From Desulfobulbaceae bacterium (GTDB lineage Bacteria > Desulfobacterota > Desulfobulbia > Desulfobulbales > Desulfocapsaceae), in assembly GCA_026988015.1 (NCBI GenBank), contig JALSMA010000018.1, forward strand, positions 1-61,538: a stretch of 61,538 bases of DNA. Direction: 5' to 3'. Positions 9,519 to 18,061 of this stretch are shown here, piece after piece. A model generated the notes under the pieces. The model saw only the letters and a program-made list of their open reading frames with translations, was not told the origin of the DNA and ran no database searches. Position 1 is the first letter of the stretch; each line of letters begins with the position of its first letter. The position numbers and the translations under genes are program-made.

Positions 9519-9979
9519 AGTTGCCATCTGTTCAAGAAAACTATGCGGTAGTAGGGCTTGATGAAACAGTTTTTTTGAGCTATTGTCCTGAATCTGAAGT
9601 AACCCGGAATCTGAGTTTTTCCAGAATATCCCTTGGCCCTGATTGCTACGTGAATCATAGATCTGTTCCCCAACCATTTAGCTGTTGAACGTAGGGGTAT
9701 TTTTTCTATTTTGGAGTTGTGGCCAAGGGGCTGGAGGAGAAAACCTCTTCCTGCGTGGTCAACAGGTGTTTTGTTCCGGTGGGTGGTGAACTCTATCAAC
9801 GGGTTCAAAAGAGAATAGGATGCGTTGGCAGCGAATGCCCCGAATGGAGGTGAGTTATTTCTTCAAACCTACTTGATCATGAATTTAGTGTTTGTATTCG
9901 AGTGTGTTATCAAGAAAATAATCATGAGCTGTCACGAATTCAGATTTAGAGCAAAAAGAAGAACATCAGAGGAGAAGTT
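9519..9979. other. Intergenic region with second-family repeat
   Basis: 461 bases with no supported gene. It contains a copy of the CCTGAATC-ended repeat (best part 9821-9945). The last 20 bases hold the ribosome site (AGAGGAGAA) of the next gene. Confidence 0.55.
9821..9945. repeat. Second-family dispersed repeat (copy near 9.9 kb)
   Basis: This stretch is closely similar to 44571-44696. Both contain GGCAGCGAA, then CCGAA.GGAGG.GAGT, then ATTTCTTCAA, and both end in a GTCACG.ATTCAG motif. Similar right ends occur at 54081-54094 and 61005-61020. A possible left end (CCTGAATCTGA) lies upstream at 9587. Confidence 0.6.
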
Positions 9980-11755
9980 ATGGAAGTGGAGAGAGGAAGG
10001 GAAAAAAAGTGGATCCGGCGGGATAGCAGGCTCAGGCAATCAATCGGCATGGCGCTGCTTGCGTTGCTGATTGTGCTGGCAGTTCCGGCACTGGGAACAG
10101 CTGCGGCGAAGGGAAAAGCTGCAGTACCCGTGTTGACCATAGTATCCCCGCCAGATGGGGCCTTTGTCACTGAACAGACCCTGTTTCTGTCAGGAATTGT
10201 CAGTGGGGCAAAAGTTGACAGTGTGAAAATTACAGGAAAAGGCGTTAAGGTTGCAAAAGCTGTAGTGCCAGTGAAAAATGGATCTTTTGGAACACTGGTT
10301 ACCTTCAGTACCGGTGCCAACCAGATAACCATTACCGGTGCTGGCCTGACCAGGCAGATAAAGGTTTTTTATACTCCTAAAAAGGCATTTAAAAAAGGGC
10401 AGAAAGTTCCCAAAGGCTTTAAGCGTTTCTATGTACACTCAAAAGCTGGAGAGATGAACTGTAAAGAGTGTCATAGTTTTAGACGTGGTAAATTCAACTT
10501 TGCCCGTATCATACCCGCCCGCAGTAACTGTACCACCGGTGAATGTCACCCTAAGATGGGTAAGGATGCGGCTCATGTCCATGGACCGGTTGGAGCAGGA
10601 ATATGCATATCCTGTCATAATCCCCATGGTTCTTTTCAACCCTTGCAGATGGAGCGTAGTGGGCCGGAGCTCTGTGTTGTCTGCCATGAAGCAAAACAGA
10701 AGGAATTCGATCAGGATGTGGTTCATCCTCCCGTTGAAGAGGGTTGTATTGACTGCCATGATCCCCATCAGTCTCCCATGCGTTTCCAGCTGCGTGGCGA
10801 TGGAAAGCAGGTGAGCAGCCTCTGTTTTAATTGCCATGAAGAGGAGATCTTCACTCAGAAACATCAGCACGGCCCCGTAGCCTCCGGTGACTGCATCGCC
10901 TGTCATAACCCGCACGCCTCTCCCAATGAGAGACTGCTTATTGCACCCCAGGACGGCGGTAAACTCTGTTTTGAGTGCCATGATGGCGTAAAAGATCAGA
11001 TGGACCGGAAAATTATTCATGATCCGGTTGCTGAAGATTGCAACAACTGTCATGATCCGCATAGTTCTGCCACCCGGTTTCAGCTTCATAAGCCCATAGA
11101 TAAGTTATGTGAAAGCTGTCACCGGGAAGTATCTCCCGACATTTATGATGCCATAGACAAGGCAGAGTTTAAGCATGAACCCGTGGCCAAGGGTGAGTGT
11201 ACCAATTGTCATGTACCCCATGGTTCCGAGGTTTCTTCCCTTTTGAAGGGCAAAGGCATCAAGCTCTGTGGCACTTGTCATGAAGAGCTTGGTTATGAAA
11301 TTGCCGAGAGTAAGAATCTCCATGGTCCCGTAAAAACCGGTGCCTGTACCGAGTGCCATAATGTCCATGGCTCAGAATTCAGCCGGCTTCTCGTTCGCTA
11401 TTTTCCCGAGTCGTTTTACAATGATTATAAGCAGGATGATTATGATCTCTGTTTTGGTTGTCACAATAAAGAAGTTGCCAAGACAAGAAATACCGATAAG
11501 CTGACAAACTTTCGTGATGGTGAGTACAATCTTCATTTTTTTCATGTAAACAGAAAAAAAGGAAGAAGTTGTATTGCCTGTCACAATCCCCACGCCAGTG
11601 ACCAGGCTAAGCATATTCGCTATGAAGTGCCCTTCGGCAGATGGTCCTATCCCATTGAATTTACCCCCACTAAGAATGGCGGTGGCTGTCTCGTAGGCTG
11701 CCATGCTCCAAAACAGTATGATCGTATTAAGGCAGTTGGCAAAGCAAGTCGGTAA
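9980..11755 (+). CDS. 16-haem cytochrome with N-terminal Ig-like domain
   Basis: 591 residues. A signal or anchor segment lies at about 23-42. An Ig-like beta domain (about 48-130) begins with VLTIVSPPDG and ends before the first haem. The haem array has 14 CXXCH motifs plus a CX4CH (CTTGECH) and a CX3CH (CLVGCH), giving 16 candidate sites. The repeat unit is HGPVxxGxCxxCHNPH...LCxxCH, characteristic of doubled-CXXCH proteins. The 10-haem protein at 14607-15797 has the same Ig-plus-array architecture, so the two arms of the island carry paralogues. Probably periplasmic or cell-surface. Confidence 0.83.
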   Translation: MEVERGREKKWIRRDSRLRQSIGMALLALLIVLAVPALGTAAAKGKAAVPVLTIVSPPDGAFVTEQTLFLSGIVSGAKVDSVKITGKGVKVAKAVVPVKNGSFGTLVTFSTGANQITITGAGLTRQIKVFYTPKKAFKKGQKVPKGFKRFYVHSKAGEMNCKECHSFRRGKFNFARIIPARSNCTTGECHPKMGKDAAHVHGPVGAGICISCHNPHGSFQPLQMERSGPELCVVCHEAKQKEFDQDVVHPPVEEGCIDCHDPHQSPMRFQLRGDGKQVSSLCFNCHEEEIFTQKHQHGPVASGDCIACHNPHASPNERLLIAPQDGGKLCFECHDGVKDQMDRKIIHDPVAEDCNNCHDPHSSATRFQLHKPIDKLCESCHREVSPDIYDAIDKAEFKHEPVAKGECTNCHVPHGSEVSSLLKGKGIKLCGTCHEELGYEIAESKNLHGPVKTGACTECHNVHGSEFSRLLVRYFPESFYNDYKQDDYDLCFGCHNKEVAKTRNTDKLTNFRDGEYNLHFFHVNRKKGRSCIACHNPHASDQAKHIRYEVPFGRWSYPIEFTPTKNGGGCLVGCHAPKQYDRIKAVGKASR

Positions 11756-11860
11756 AACGTAAAGCTCCCTCTCTTCTACACGAGACAACAATAGCTTGAG
11801 GATGAACACAGGATTGAGAGCGGAGCTGTTGATTTATATATTATTTAATGGAGTATCCTC

Positions 11861-12919
11861 ATGTTAAGGATAAAACAAAACGAGTTTTACCGGAAGAAAC
11901 ACCTTATTGTACTGATCATGTTTTTCGTCTGTTTATTTATCCTGGCTGATAGCAGCCAGGGTAAATCGTTCCCCTTTCGTGTTCTGAAAGTTGGCAATCC
12001 GGTTCCAGATGCCCAGTTCAGCTCCTATCAGGGTGAAGATTCCAAAAGTATCAGTTCTCTTGCCGGGAAACCAATACTCCTTGCCTTCTGGGGTGGAGAT
12101 ATGGCGGCTAAGAAGAAACGGGCTGCCAAGGCCCTGAAAGCACTTCAGGAGCTTGAACCCTATCTAACTGAAAAGGGGGTCGAGGTTCTTGTTGTCAACA
12201 TGCAGAATGACCCACAGGCTGTTATTGATGAGGTCAGTGAAGTGGCCGGCCTTAGCATACCTGTTTATAAAGATGCTTCAGGGACAGTGTACAGCAGCTT
12301 CGGGCTCTATGTCCTGCCCTCTCTACTCTTTGTAAATGCAGAAGGGAACATCAGTGGTGGCATTGGATACAGTAAGGATATTATTGAGAGGCTTCGCGGG
12401 GAAGTTGATATCATGCTTGGTCTTTTAAGTCATGAAGAGCTTGAAGTGCAGCTTAATCCTGTGATGGAAGAGGTCTCTAAAGAGGTAAAACTCTCCCTGC
12501 GTCACCTGAATATGGGAACTGTTCTGAAGAATAAAGGAATGCCAGAAGCTGCCCATCGTGAGTTCCAGGCTGCCTTGGAATTGAATCCGGAGCTCCATGA
12601 GGCCCGGGTGAAACTAGGTTGTCTGTATCTGGAAGAGGGAAGTCTTGATGATGCCATACGCGAGCTTGAAGCAGGACTTGAGGGAGATCCGAAATCCATC
12701 GAGGCAGAAATATGTCTGGCAAGGGTAAGCGCTGAGATGGGTGAGCTTGACGAGGCTGTGATGGATCTGCAGGCGCTTTTGTTTCGCAATGGGCGTAATT
12801 CTGACCTTCACTATACTGTCGGAACCTTCCTGGAACGACAGGGAAAATTTGCTGAGGCAGCAAAGGAATACCGCAAGGCCTTTGAGCTGTTGCAGCGAAA
12901 GACCGAGCTTCACGAATAG
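11861..12919 (+). CDS. TlpA/thioredoxin-fold protein lacking redox cysteines, fused to TPRs
   Basis: 352 residues. An N-terminal hydrophobic segment (about 14-30) exports or anchors the protein. Residues about 45-185 follow the TlpA/ResA pattern (VGNPVPDAQF, then AGKPILLAFWGGD, then a late cis-Pro-like LPSLLFVNAEG). Where a CxxC should follow FW, the sequence is GGDMAAKKK with no cysteine. Residues about 205-345 contain three to four TPR motifs. The reduced thioredoxin fold is therefore unlikely to do disulfide chemistry and more likely binds a partner, for example apo-cytochrome. Last gene of the plus arm. Confidence 0.8.
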   Translation: MLRIKQNEFYRKKHLIVLIMFFVCLFILADSSQGKSFPFRVLKVGNPVPDAQFSSYQGEDSKSISSLAGKPILLAFWGGDMAAKKKRAAKALKALQELEPYLTEKGVEVLVVNMQNDPQAVIDEVSEVAGLSIPVYKDASGTVYSSFGLYVLPSLLFVNAEGNISGGIGYSKDIIERLRGEVDIMLGLLSHEELEVQLNPVMEEVSKEVKLSLRHLNMGTVLKNKGMPEAAHREFQAALELNPELHEARVKLGCLYLEEGSLDDAIRELEAGLEGDPKSIEAEICLARVSAEMGELDEAVMDLQALLFRNGRNSDLHYTVGTFLERQGKFAEAAKEYRKAFELLQRKTELHE

Positions 12920-12937
12920 CAGAGAACAGGTAACAGT

Positions 12938-12974
12938 ACTGCTTCTTCCTCCGGTTGTGGTTGTAAGAAGCAGT
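12938..12974. terminator. Possible bidirectional terminator stem
   Basis: A perfect 10-bp inverted repeat (ACTGCTTCTT ... AAGAAGCAGT) sits about 20 bases after the last plus-arm stop. It lacks a good T-run on either strand, so intrinsic termination is only possible. Confidence 0.35.
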
Positions 12975-13086
12975 ATTCCCACCGAAGAACTGTTCTGCTC
13001 TTTCTATTTGTCTCCCTCCCGGCCTTGCAAATTCAGAACTGTTCCTCGCTCATTATATGACAAGCTCGAAAAACCTAAGATAACCT

Positions 13087-13253
13087 ATGGCTACGTATAA
13101 GTCTCTCGATGCGAGAGGCACATTTTATTTTGTTTAATTTCGGCCTACTAGGGTGCATCGCAATTAAGAAAAAACTGAAGCAATGAAGCAGGTGAAGAGT
13201 GATCAGCGACAATTATAGTTGTCGTTGAACAGAAGAGTTTTTACGACGCCATC
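13087..13253 (+). repeat. MITE-like dispersed repeat, copy 2 (with insertion)
   Basis: Same element as 5945-6070, but about 40 bases longer. The extra stretch, near 13197-13236, contains the stem CGACAA...TTGTCG and is flanked by a repeated GAAGAG. The right end CGACGCCATC is intact. Confidence 0.65.
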
Positions 13254-13327
13254 ATTCATTATATGGAATGCTTGCGCTTGAATTACCGTGGAAGTGATGT
13301 TGTTTGTTTTAGCTTTCTGGCAGCTTG

Positions 13328-14602
13328 TCACAGGTAAAGAGGCTCCGGCAGATAAATACTCTCCTCTTCCTTTTCAGGAGCAGGGGGACTTTGTTCTTTT
13401 TCCGGCTGAGGCTGAATGGTACCCGGTTCATCTTGAGGAGTAAGAAAGAGGGGAAACTTGTATTCAAAATTCACATTCAGAATCTGAACCCGATGGTTAA
13501 AGAGATCGGCAACAATGAGGTTTCCAGCCTTATTAAGGGCCAGTCCTACCGGGTACTGGAACCAGCCCGGGCCTACTCCCATTCCACCAAATTCGTACAT
13601 GTATTTTCCACCGAGATCGAAAATAAGGATGGTATGACGCATATAGTCAACAACATACAACGCTTTTTTGGCTTCATCCACCACCAGTCCTTTGGGGCGA
13701 CTCATCTTCCCGGTGGATCCGCCTTTCTGGCCAAATGAGTAGAGGAGCTCTTCGCTGGCACTGTAAACATATATCTTACTGGTCTGCTCACTGAGGATGT
13801 AAAGATGCCCCTCTGAATCTGTTGCAATGTCGGCGATTTGTACAGGTTGTAACTCGTTATCAACCACAACCTCCCCCTCCTCATCGATTGTTGGGAGCAG
13901 GCCTGCCGGAAGAAAATCCCTCATGTTCAGAGTGGCATTTTCAGGTTCTTCTACATCTTCCATCTTATTGGACATGGTTGTGTCTTCTTGAGTATGGGTG
14001 ACCCCGTCGTCACGAATCATTTCTTCATTAATTTCAACAACCACTTTATCCATTGGCTTGAGCCAGTGGGAAAAGTTTCCTTCGCTGTCAAGAACGAGAA
14101 TACCCTTGGTGTTCAGTCCAACGACATACATATTGCCTGTGATACCCACGACCATTTTTTGAGGGGAGAAAGATTCGGCATCGGGCATGGTGTTAAATAC
14201 AATATCCTTTTCGGGGAAAAATGCCGGGTTAAATGCAGTAATTCTGGGGGGATGATTTTTGGAATTTGATTGGCAGAGGTAGAGCTTACTTGATTTATCT
14301 ATAAAAACACTGCGTGGAGCATCGGCACCTCGCCCCTTTGCAAGAGAAACTGTGGGGAAAAAATTGGAACCGTAGACGATGACTTTTCCTTCGCCACCAA
14401 CAACCACATAGATCTCATCCGTCTCGCGGTCGTAGGTGACTGAGGACGGATAACGCATTTGACCACCCAACTCATCTGTACGTAGAACAGCCAGCACATC
14501 AACACCAACATGCTGCTCCTCTTCAACTATTGCAAAAGCCGGTGTCGCAAGTCCCATTAGAAGACTTATGGCAACTATTGAGAGACAAAAGCGTTTAACC
14601 AT
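13328..14602 (-). CDS. Secreted NHL-repeat propeller protein
   Basis: 424 residues from the ATG at 14602, chosen because it gives a clean signal peptide (MVKRFCLSIVAIS...PAFA) and lies 4 bases past the upstream stop; an upstream TTG start at 14659 is also open. NHL repeats are clear in the C-terminal half (RPKGLVVDEAKKALYVVDY; YPVGLALNKAGNLIVADL). An acidic insertion (about residues 195-250, rich in Glu/Asp) interrupts the propeller. A Pro/Glu-rich tail follows. Last gene of the minus arm, directly after the 10-haem cytochrome. Confidence 0.8.
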   Translation of the reverse strand: MVKRFCLSIVAISLLMGLATPAFAIVEEEQHVGVDVLAVLRTDELGGQMRYPSSVTYDRETDEIYVVVGGEGKVIVYGSNFFPTVSLAKGRGADAPRSVFIDKSSKLYLCQSNSKNHPPRITAFNPAFFPEKDIVFNTMPDAESFSPQKMVVGITGNMYVVGLNTKGILVLDSEGNFSHWLKPMDKVVVEINEEMIRDDGVTHTQEDTTMSNKMEDVEEPENATLNMRDFLPAGLLPTIDEEGEVVVDNELQPVQIADIATDSEGHLYILSEQTSKIYVYSASEELLYSFGQKGGSTGKMSRPKGLVVDEAKKALYVVDYMRHTILIFDLGGKYMYEFGGMGVGPGWFQYPVGLALNKAGNLIVADLFNHRVQILNVNFEYKFPLFLTPQDEPGTIQPQPEKEQSPPAPEKEEESIYLPEPLYL

Positions 14603-14606
14603 ACTG

Positions 14607-15797
14607 TCAGCCATCATTATGACACATGCTGCACACATGGCCTCCGAGAATGTCACCAATTAGCAGGAAACGATAGTTTGATCCATGAGGGTTATGGCAA
14701 CTGGTGCAGGAGAGTTGTCTTCCTGTACGTCGTGGATCATTTTTCCCCTTGAGGGGGTGATTACCGACGGGATGGCCTTTTTCAAATTCAGCCAAGCCTA
14801 AATGGCAACTGACGCAGAGTTCATTGATGGGTTTGTAGAGCTGAAAGCGATTACTGGTGGCATGGGGACTGTGACAGGAGGTACAGCCACCACCCTGAAC
14901 TATGCCATGGGGAAAAAAACCAGGTGAATTTTTACTGGATTTTTTTTTGTCTCTGTGACAACCGAGACAGAGATCCGTCTTTCCGTCTGCCCAGAGCTGA
15001 AATTTATAATCATCTCCGTGGGGGTCGTGGCAAATAGTACAGTCCCCGGTACCAACAGGACCATGTACATGTTGCTGGTCCCGGAATTTGGTCTTGTTGA
15101 TGTGGCATTGGAAGCATGTCTCGTCAACCCTACCGGAGAGCATGGTGATTTTAGTGTTACCATCACCCTTGCGATGACAGCTCATACAGTAAATGTTGGC
15201 GGTGGGGCCATGGAGCCATTTATTTTTACTGTGCAGCTTTCTGTGGCAGGAGAAGCAGGCAGGTGAGTAGTCAGAATTTTTTTTGAGGCGTTCAACGTCG
15301 AGTCCTGCATCGTCAGGAAGTTTTTCACTGTGGCAGGGCGAACATTTTTCGGGGATAATAGCTGTACGGTGAAAGAGAAAGGCCTCTGGTGCTTCAAAAT
15401 TAATGTTGAGCAGGGTTCGTACAGGCTTATAGCGAATTTTGAGTTCCTGGCGTCCAGGGGTAATAACAAAGGTGTTTTTGCCTTTTTTGAGTGGCAGGGT
15501 GTAATGGATATAGGAAACGCCATCTTTTTCATAACGGTACAGGGCGTCGATCACCTGATCCTCGCCTTGGCGGTTCTGGGCAGTGGCAACTCGCAGACTG
15601 GCAAGCTCAGCCTTATCGGTGACTTTCAGGACTAGGGTGGATTGAGGACGTCTTGCCTGGATAATAATTCCCTTCGATGATGTCGGCGTAAGGATGGTGG
15701 CAGCCCAGACGGAGTCTCCACAAAAAAGTGTGAGCAGAAGACAGAAGAGGAGTGGTTTTACAAATACTAAAAATGTAGATGACTGTTTTGATGACAT
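14607..15797 (-). CDS. 10-haem cytochrome with N-terminal Ig-like domain
   Basis: 396 residues with a signal peptide to about residue 32 (SVWA). An all-beta region (about 34-145) precedes ten CXXCH motifs: CSPCH, CFSCH, CMSCH, CFQCH, CTICH, CLGCH, CTSCH, CVSCH, CTSCH and CSMCH. The architecture and the HGPVGTGDCTICHDPHG unit match the 16-haem protein encoded at 9980-11755; it looks like a shorter paralogue. Its stop is 4 bases from the chosen start of the NHL gene, so the two are co-translated. Confidence 0.83.
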   Translation of the reverse strand: MSSKQSSTFLVFVKPLLFCLLLTLFCGDSVWAATILTPTSSKGIIIQARRPQSTLVLKVTDKAELASLRVATAQNRQGEDQVIDALYRYEKDGVSYIHYTLPLKKGKNTFVITPGRQELKIRYKPVRTLLNINFEAPEAFLFHRTAIIPEKCSPCHSEKLPDDAGLDVERLKKNSDYSPACFSCHRKLHSKNKWLHGPTANIYCMSCHRKGDGNTKITMLSGRVDETCFQCHINKTKFRDQQHVHGPVGTGDCTICHDPHGDDYKFQLWADGKTDLCLGCHRDKKKSSKNSPGFFPHGIVQGGGCTSCHSPHATSNRFQLYKPINELCVSCHLGLAEFEKGHPVGNHPLKGKNDPRRTGRQLSCTSCHNPHGSNYRFLLIGDILGGHVCSMCHNDG

Positions 15798-16124
15798 TGG
15801 TTCAAAATTCCTGGAAACATCTTCCGCCCGGGAGGGGAAAGTGTAATTACTGTTGAGTTTATTGTTTGTTTATGATGGCGTTGTAAAAACTTCTCACCTA
15901 CTTCGTTGCTACATTTTATGTTCAATTGCGATGTGTTCTAATACACCGAAATAAAACAAAAAAAGACGCGCATTGCAACTGAAGTTTTTTGCTTAGCCAT
16001 CTATCAATTGACCTTTTTACGAGATTGTCATTTAGGAGAAGCCTGGGGCGACGATAGTTGTATGAGACTGTTTGTTTCTCAGCTTAGTCGTAAAAATGAG
16101 ATAAAACTGTTTAATAGCTGTCCC
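15798..16124. other. Intergenic region with MITE-like copy 3
   Basis: 327 bases with no gene. Nearly half is the inverted MITE-like copy at 15874-16001. No clear promoter was found for the 10-haem gene. Confidence 0.6.
15874..16001 (-). repeat. MITE-like dispersed repeat, copy 3 (inverted)
   Basis: GATGGCGTTGTAAAAACTTCTCACC at the left and AAGTTTTTTGCTTAGCCATC at the right are the two inverted ends. It is about 128 bp and closely matches the reverse complement of 5945-6070, including the TGATAGATGGCTAAG flank. Confidence 0.75.
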
Positions 16125-16670
16125 CTATTTTGTTTTTAACAAGGCTAAACTCTCCTGGAGATCTTTGATACAGGCCTGGACATTGCTATCCTCAATTTTT
16201 CCGTCAATGGCTTCAATAAGAGCATTCATTGCCTTTTTGCTTTTTCTCACTCTGTTACGGGTTTCCATTGTGGTTTTGTTTACTTCCGCAGCAAGATCAG
16301 AGAGGATATCGCCATCCCTAAGTTTAATCAGCTTCGTGAGGTCACCAGCCTGAATGGGCTTTAGGTCCTGCTCAATACGGAAAATAGGACCGGCTATTTT
16401 TTGTGGCAGAAAAAGAGAAAGAACTATTCCACTGACAAGACTTACCATACTACCAGCAACAATTACCGGCAAGAGGAGATCGCTCACCCGTCGTATCTTT
16501 ATGTGGGCGTCAAAAAATGAAGATGTTATTTCATTTCGCGCATAAAAGTAGAGGATCAGCGCTGCCACCAGTGAACTGATAAAGACTGCTCCCAGTATTC
16601 GTTTAAGTAGCCACCGCTGGAAATATTTTTTCACACCCATGTTCAATTTTTTTCTTTTAAAATCGGGCAT
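16125..16670 (-). CDS. Small two-helix membrane protein with HAMP domain
   Basis: 181 residues. Membrane helices lie at about 24-44 and 66-88. A HAMP-like linker (about 89-145) contains the IAGPIFRIEQDL start and GDLTKLIKLRDGD middle typical of the fold, followed by a short helical coil. There is no kinase, methyl-accepting, GGDEF or other output domain, and only about 20 residues separate the helices, so no sensor domain. A GGAGAAAC ribosome site supports the start. Its place between two cytochrome genes suggests a regulatory or scaffold part of the island; the function is unknown. Confidence 0.72.
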   Translation of the reverse strand: MPDFKRKKLNMGVKKYFQRWLLKRILGAVFISSLVAALILYFYARNEITSSFFDAHIKIRRVSDLLLPVIVAGSMVSLVSGIVLSLFLPQKIAGPIFRIEQDLKPIQAGDLTKLIKLRDGDILSDLAAEVNKTTMETRNRVRKSKKAMNALIEAIDGKIEDSNVQACIKDLQESLALLKTK

Positions 16671-16731
16671 TTTGTTTCTCCTGAAAGTTGTTTTTTATAT
16701 ACATGTGTTCATAGTCGGCAGGGAGACGGGC

Positions 16732-17922
16732 TCAGCCGTAACTCTTATGACAACCGATACAGAGCTCCTGTTTTGTGGGACGTCTTATTCGCGCTTCATT
16801 TTGGGATGCGTGGGTATCGTGGCAAGTAATGCAGTGCATTTTACCATCGTCAAACAGGGGATAGTCGTCGGGGAAGATCATTCCCCGCCTGGGGCCAACA
16901 TCAATGGGGTGGCTTGATTCTGTCTGGTAATTTGTGTGACAGGTGAGACAGACTCTGATGTTTGTTTCCCTGGAATTCCGTAAGGCTATATGTGTAGTTG
17001 GAGGATCATTCTCGTTGCCTGTAGACTGGATGGTAATTTGGGGTCGGAGATTATCATCTTTTCCTATACTCATATGGGTCGGAGCGTTGGCCGTAATTGT
17101 TATGAAGTAGAGGTCGTCTACGGCAAGCAGCTTATGGCTCAGTTGAGCCACTTGAGTTTCCAGTATTGCGGGGTCTGGTTGTGGCAGGGGGATTGCTGGC
17201 GTATCAGTGGAAAAGCTCAGTGGTTGTGAAATTGATTTGTTTCCATGAATATCGGTGGAGGCAACAGTGTAGTTATATGTCTTTCCGGGGAGTATGGGGG
17301 AAATACTGATGATGTGACGTTTCTTCAAGTGTACATCCAGATTGCTTTTCTGATTGAATGACCCTATGCCATAGAGTACCTGGCCGTTTGCAGGGCGGTC
17401 TGTTTCCCAGCTGATGATTGCTGAATAGAGGACGCCGCGCTTGATGCCGTGAAACTGAATATTTGAGATTTCAGGCTGGGTTCCGTCATTGGCAAGGGTT
17501 GAGATTTCGCCGATGGGTGGCAGCGGAATTGAGGTGATTCTGGATTTATTGTCTGGCCCCTTTATCTGAACAAACAGCTTCTGGTAGATATTTTTTGAAG
17601 GGAGTAGGAAAAAATGAGTTTTTGCTGGTTCATAATGTTTTTGCAGCCAGGTTATTTTTGATCGTTGCTGTCTTTTGGAGCGCTCTTGCCCGGAGCTGGC
17701 AGAGGGAAGCTCTTCTCCGTCAACATGGCAAGTGAAGCATTTTTTTTCCAGAAATGGTTCATGGATATAGGCATTCATCATCGCCTTGTTATAGGCCTTG
17801 TCATGACAGGAGAGGCATTGATCAGCTCTGTTGTTACCACCGCTTGCAGGAGAACTTGCTAGCAGGGCAACAAGGATCAAAAGAAGAAAAGCTCTATAAC
17901 AGTATTTCATTGTTCTGACCAT
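16732..17922 (-). CDS. Five-haem cytochrome with fibronectin type III domain
   Basis: 396 residues with a signal peptide to about residue 28 (ATG at 17910 is an alternative start). Two haems lie near the N-terminus (CLSCH 36-40, CFTCH 62-66). An FN3-like domain (about 150-240) holds the SWETDRPANGQVLYG and LPGKTYNYTV signatures. Three haems lie at the C-terminus (CLTCH, CITCH, CIGCH). The split haem groups around an adhesion fold suggest a structural or docking cytochrome, perhaps at the surface. Function inferred only. Confidence 0.8.
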   Translation of the reverse strand: MVRTMKYCYRAFLLLILVALLASSPASGGNNRADQCLSCHDKAYNKAMMNAYIHEPFLEKKCFTCHVDGEELPSASSGQERSKRQQRSKITWLQKHYEPAKTHFFLLPSKNIYQKLFVQIKGPDNKSRITSIPLPPIGEISTLANDGTQPEISNIQFHGIKRGVLYSAIISWETDRPANGQVLYGIGSFNQKSNLDVHLKKRHIISISPILPGKTYNYTVASTDIHGNKSISQPLSFSTDTPAIPLPQPDPAILETQVAQLSHKLLAVDDLYFITITANAPTHMSIGKDDNLRPQITIQSTGNENDPPTTHIALRNSRETNIRVCLTCHTNYQTESSHPIDVGPRRGMIFPDDYPLFDDGKMHCITCHDTHASQNEARIRRPTKQELCIGCHKSYG

Positions 17923-17949
17923 GTGTAAAAGGTGGGTAAAATTTTATTT

Positions 17950-17988
17950 GATGGCATCGTAAAAACTCTTCACCTGCTTCGTAGCTAC
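17950..17988 (-). repeat. MITE-like repeat fragment
   Basis: GATGGCATCGTAAAAACTCTTCACCTGCTTCGTAGCTAC-type sequence matches only one end of the repeat at 15874-16001; the rest is missing or decayed. Confidence 0.55.
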
Positions 17989-18061
17989 CAGCCATCGTAT
18001 TCAATGCAAATCACTCAGCAGAGCGTGTTCCGGTATCCGATGAGTCGAGGTACTGACTCTT

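Larger units (their letters stand above)
12920..13327. other. Convergent junction between the two cytochrome arms
   Basis: 408 bases separate the two convergent arms. They hold an inverted repeat at 12938-12974 (ACTGCTTCTT / AAGAAGCAGT, 17-base loop) without a strong T-run, and MITE-like copy 2. No gene is supported. A long plus-strand ORF at 13325-13738 is antisense to the NHL gene and is not credible. Confidence 0.6.
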
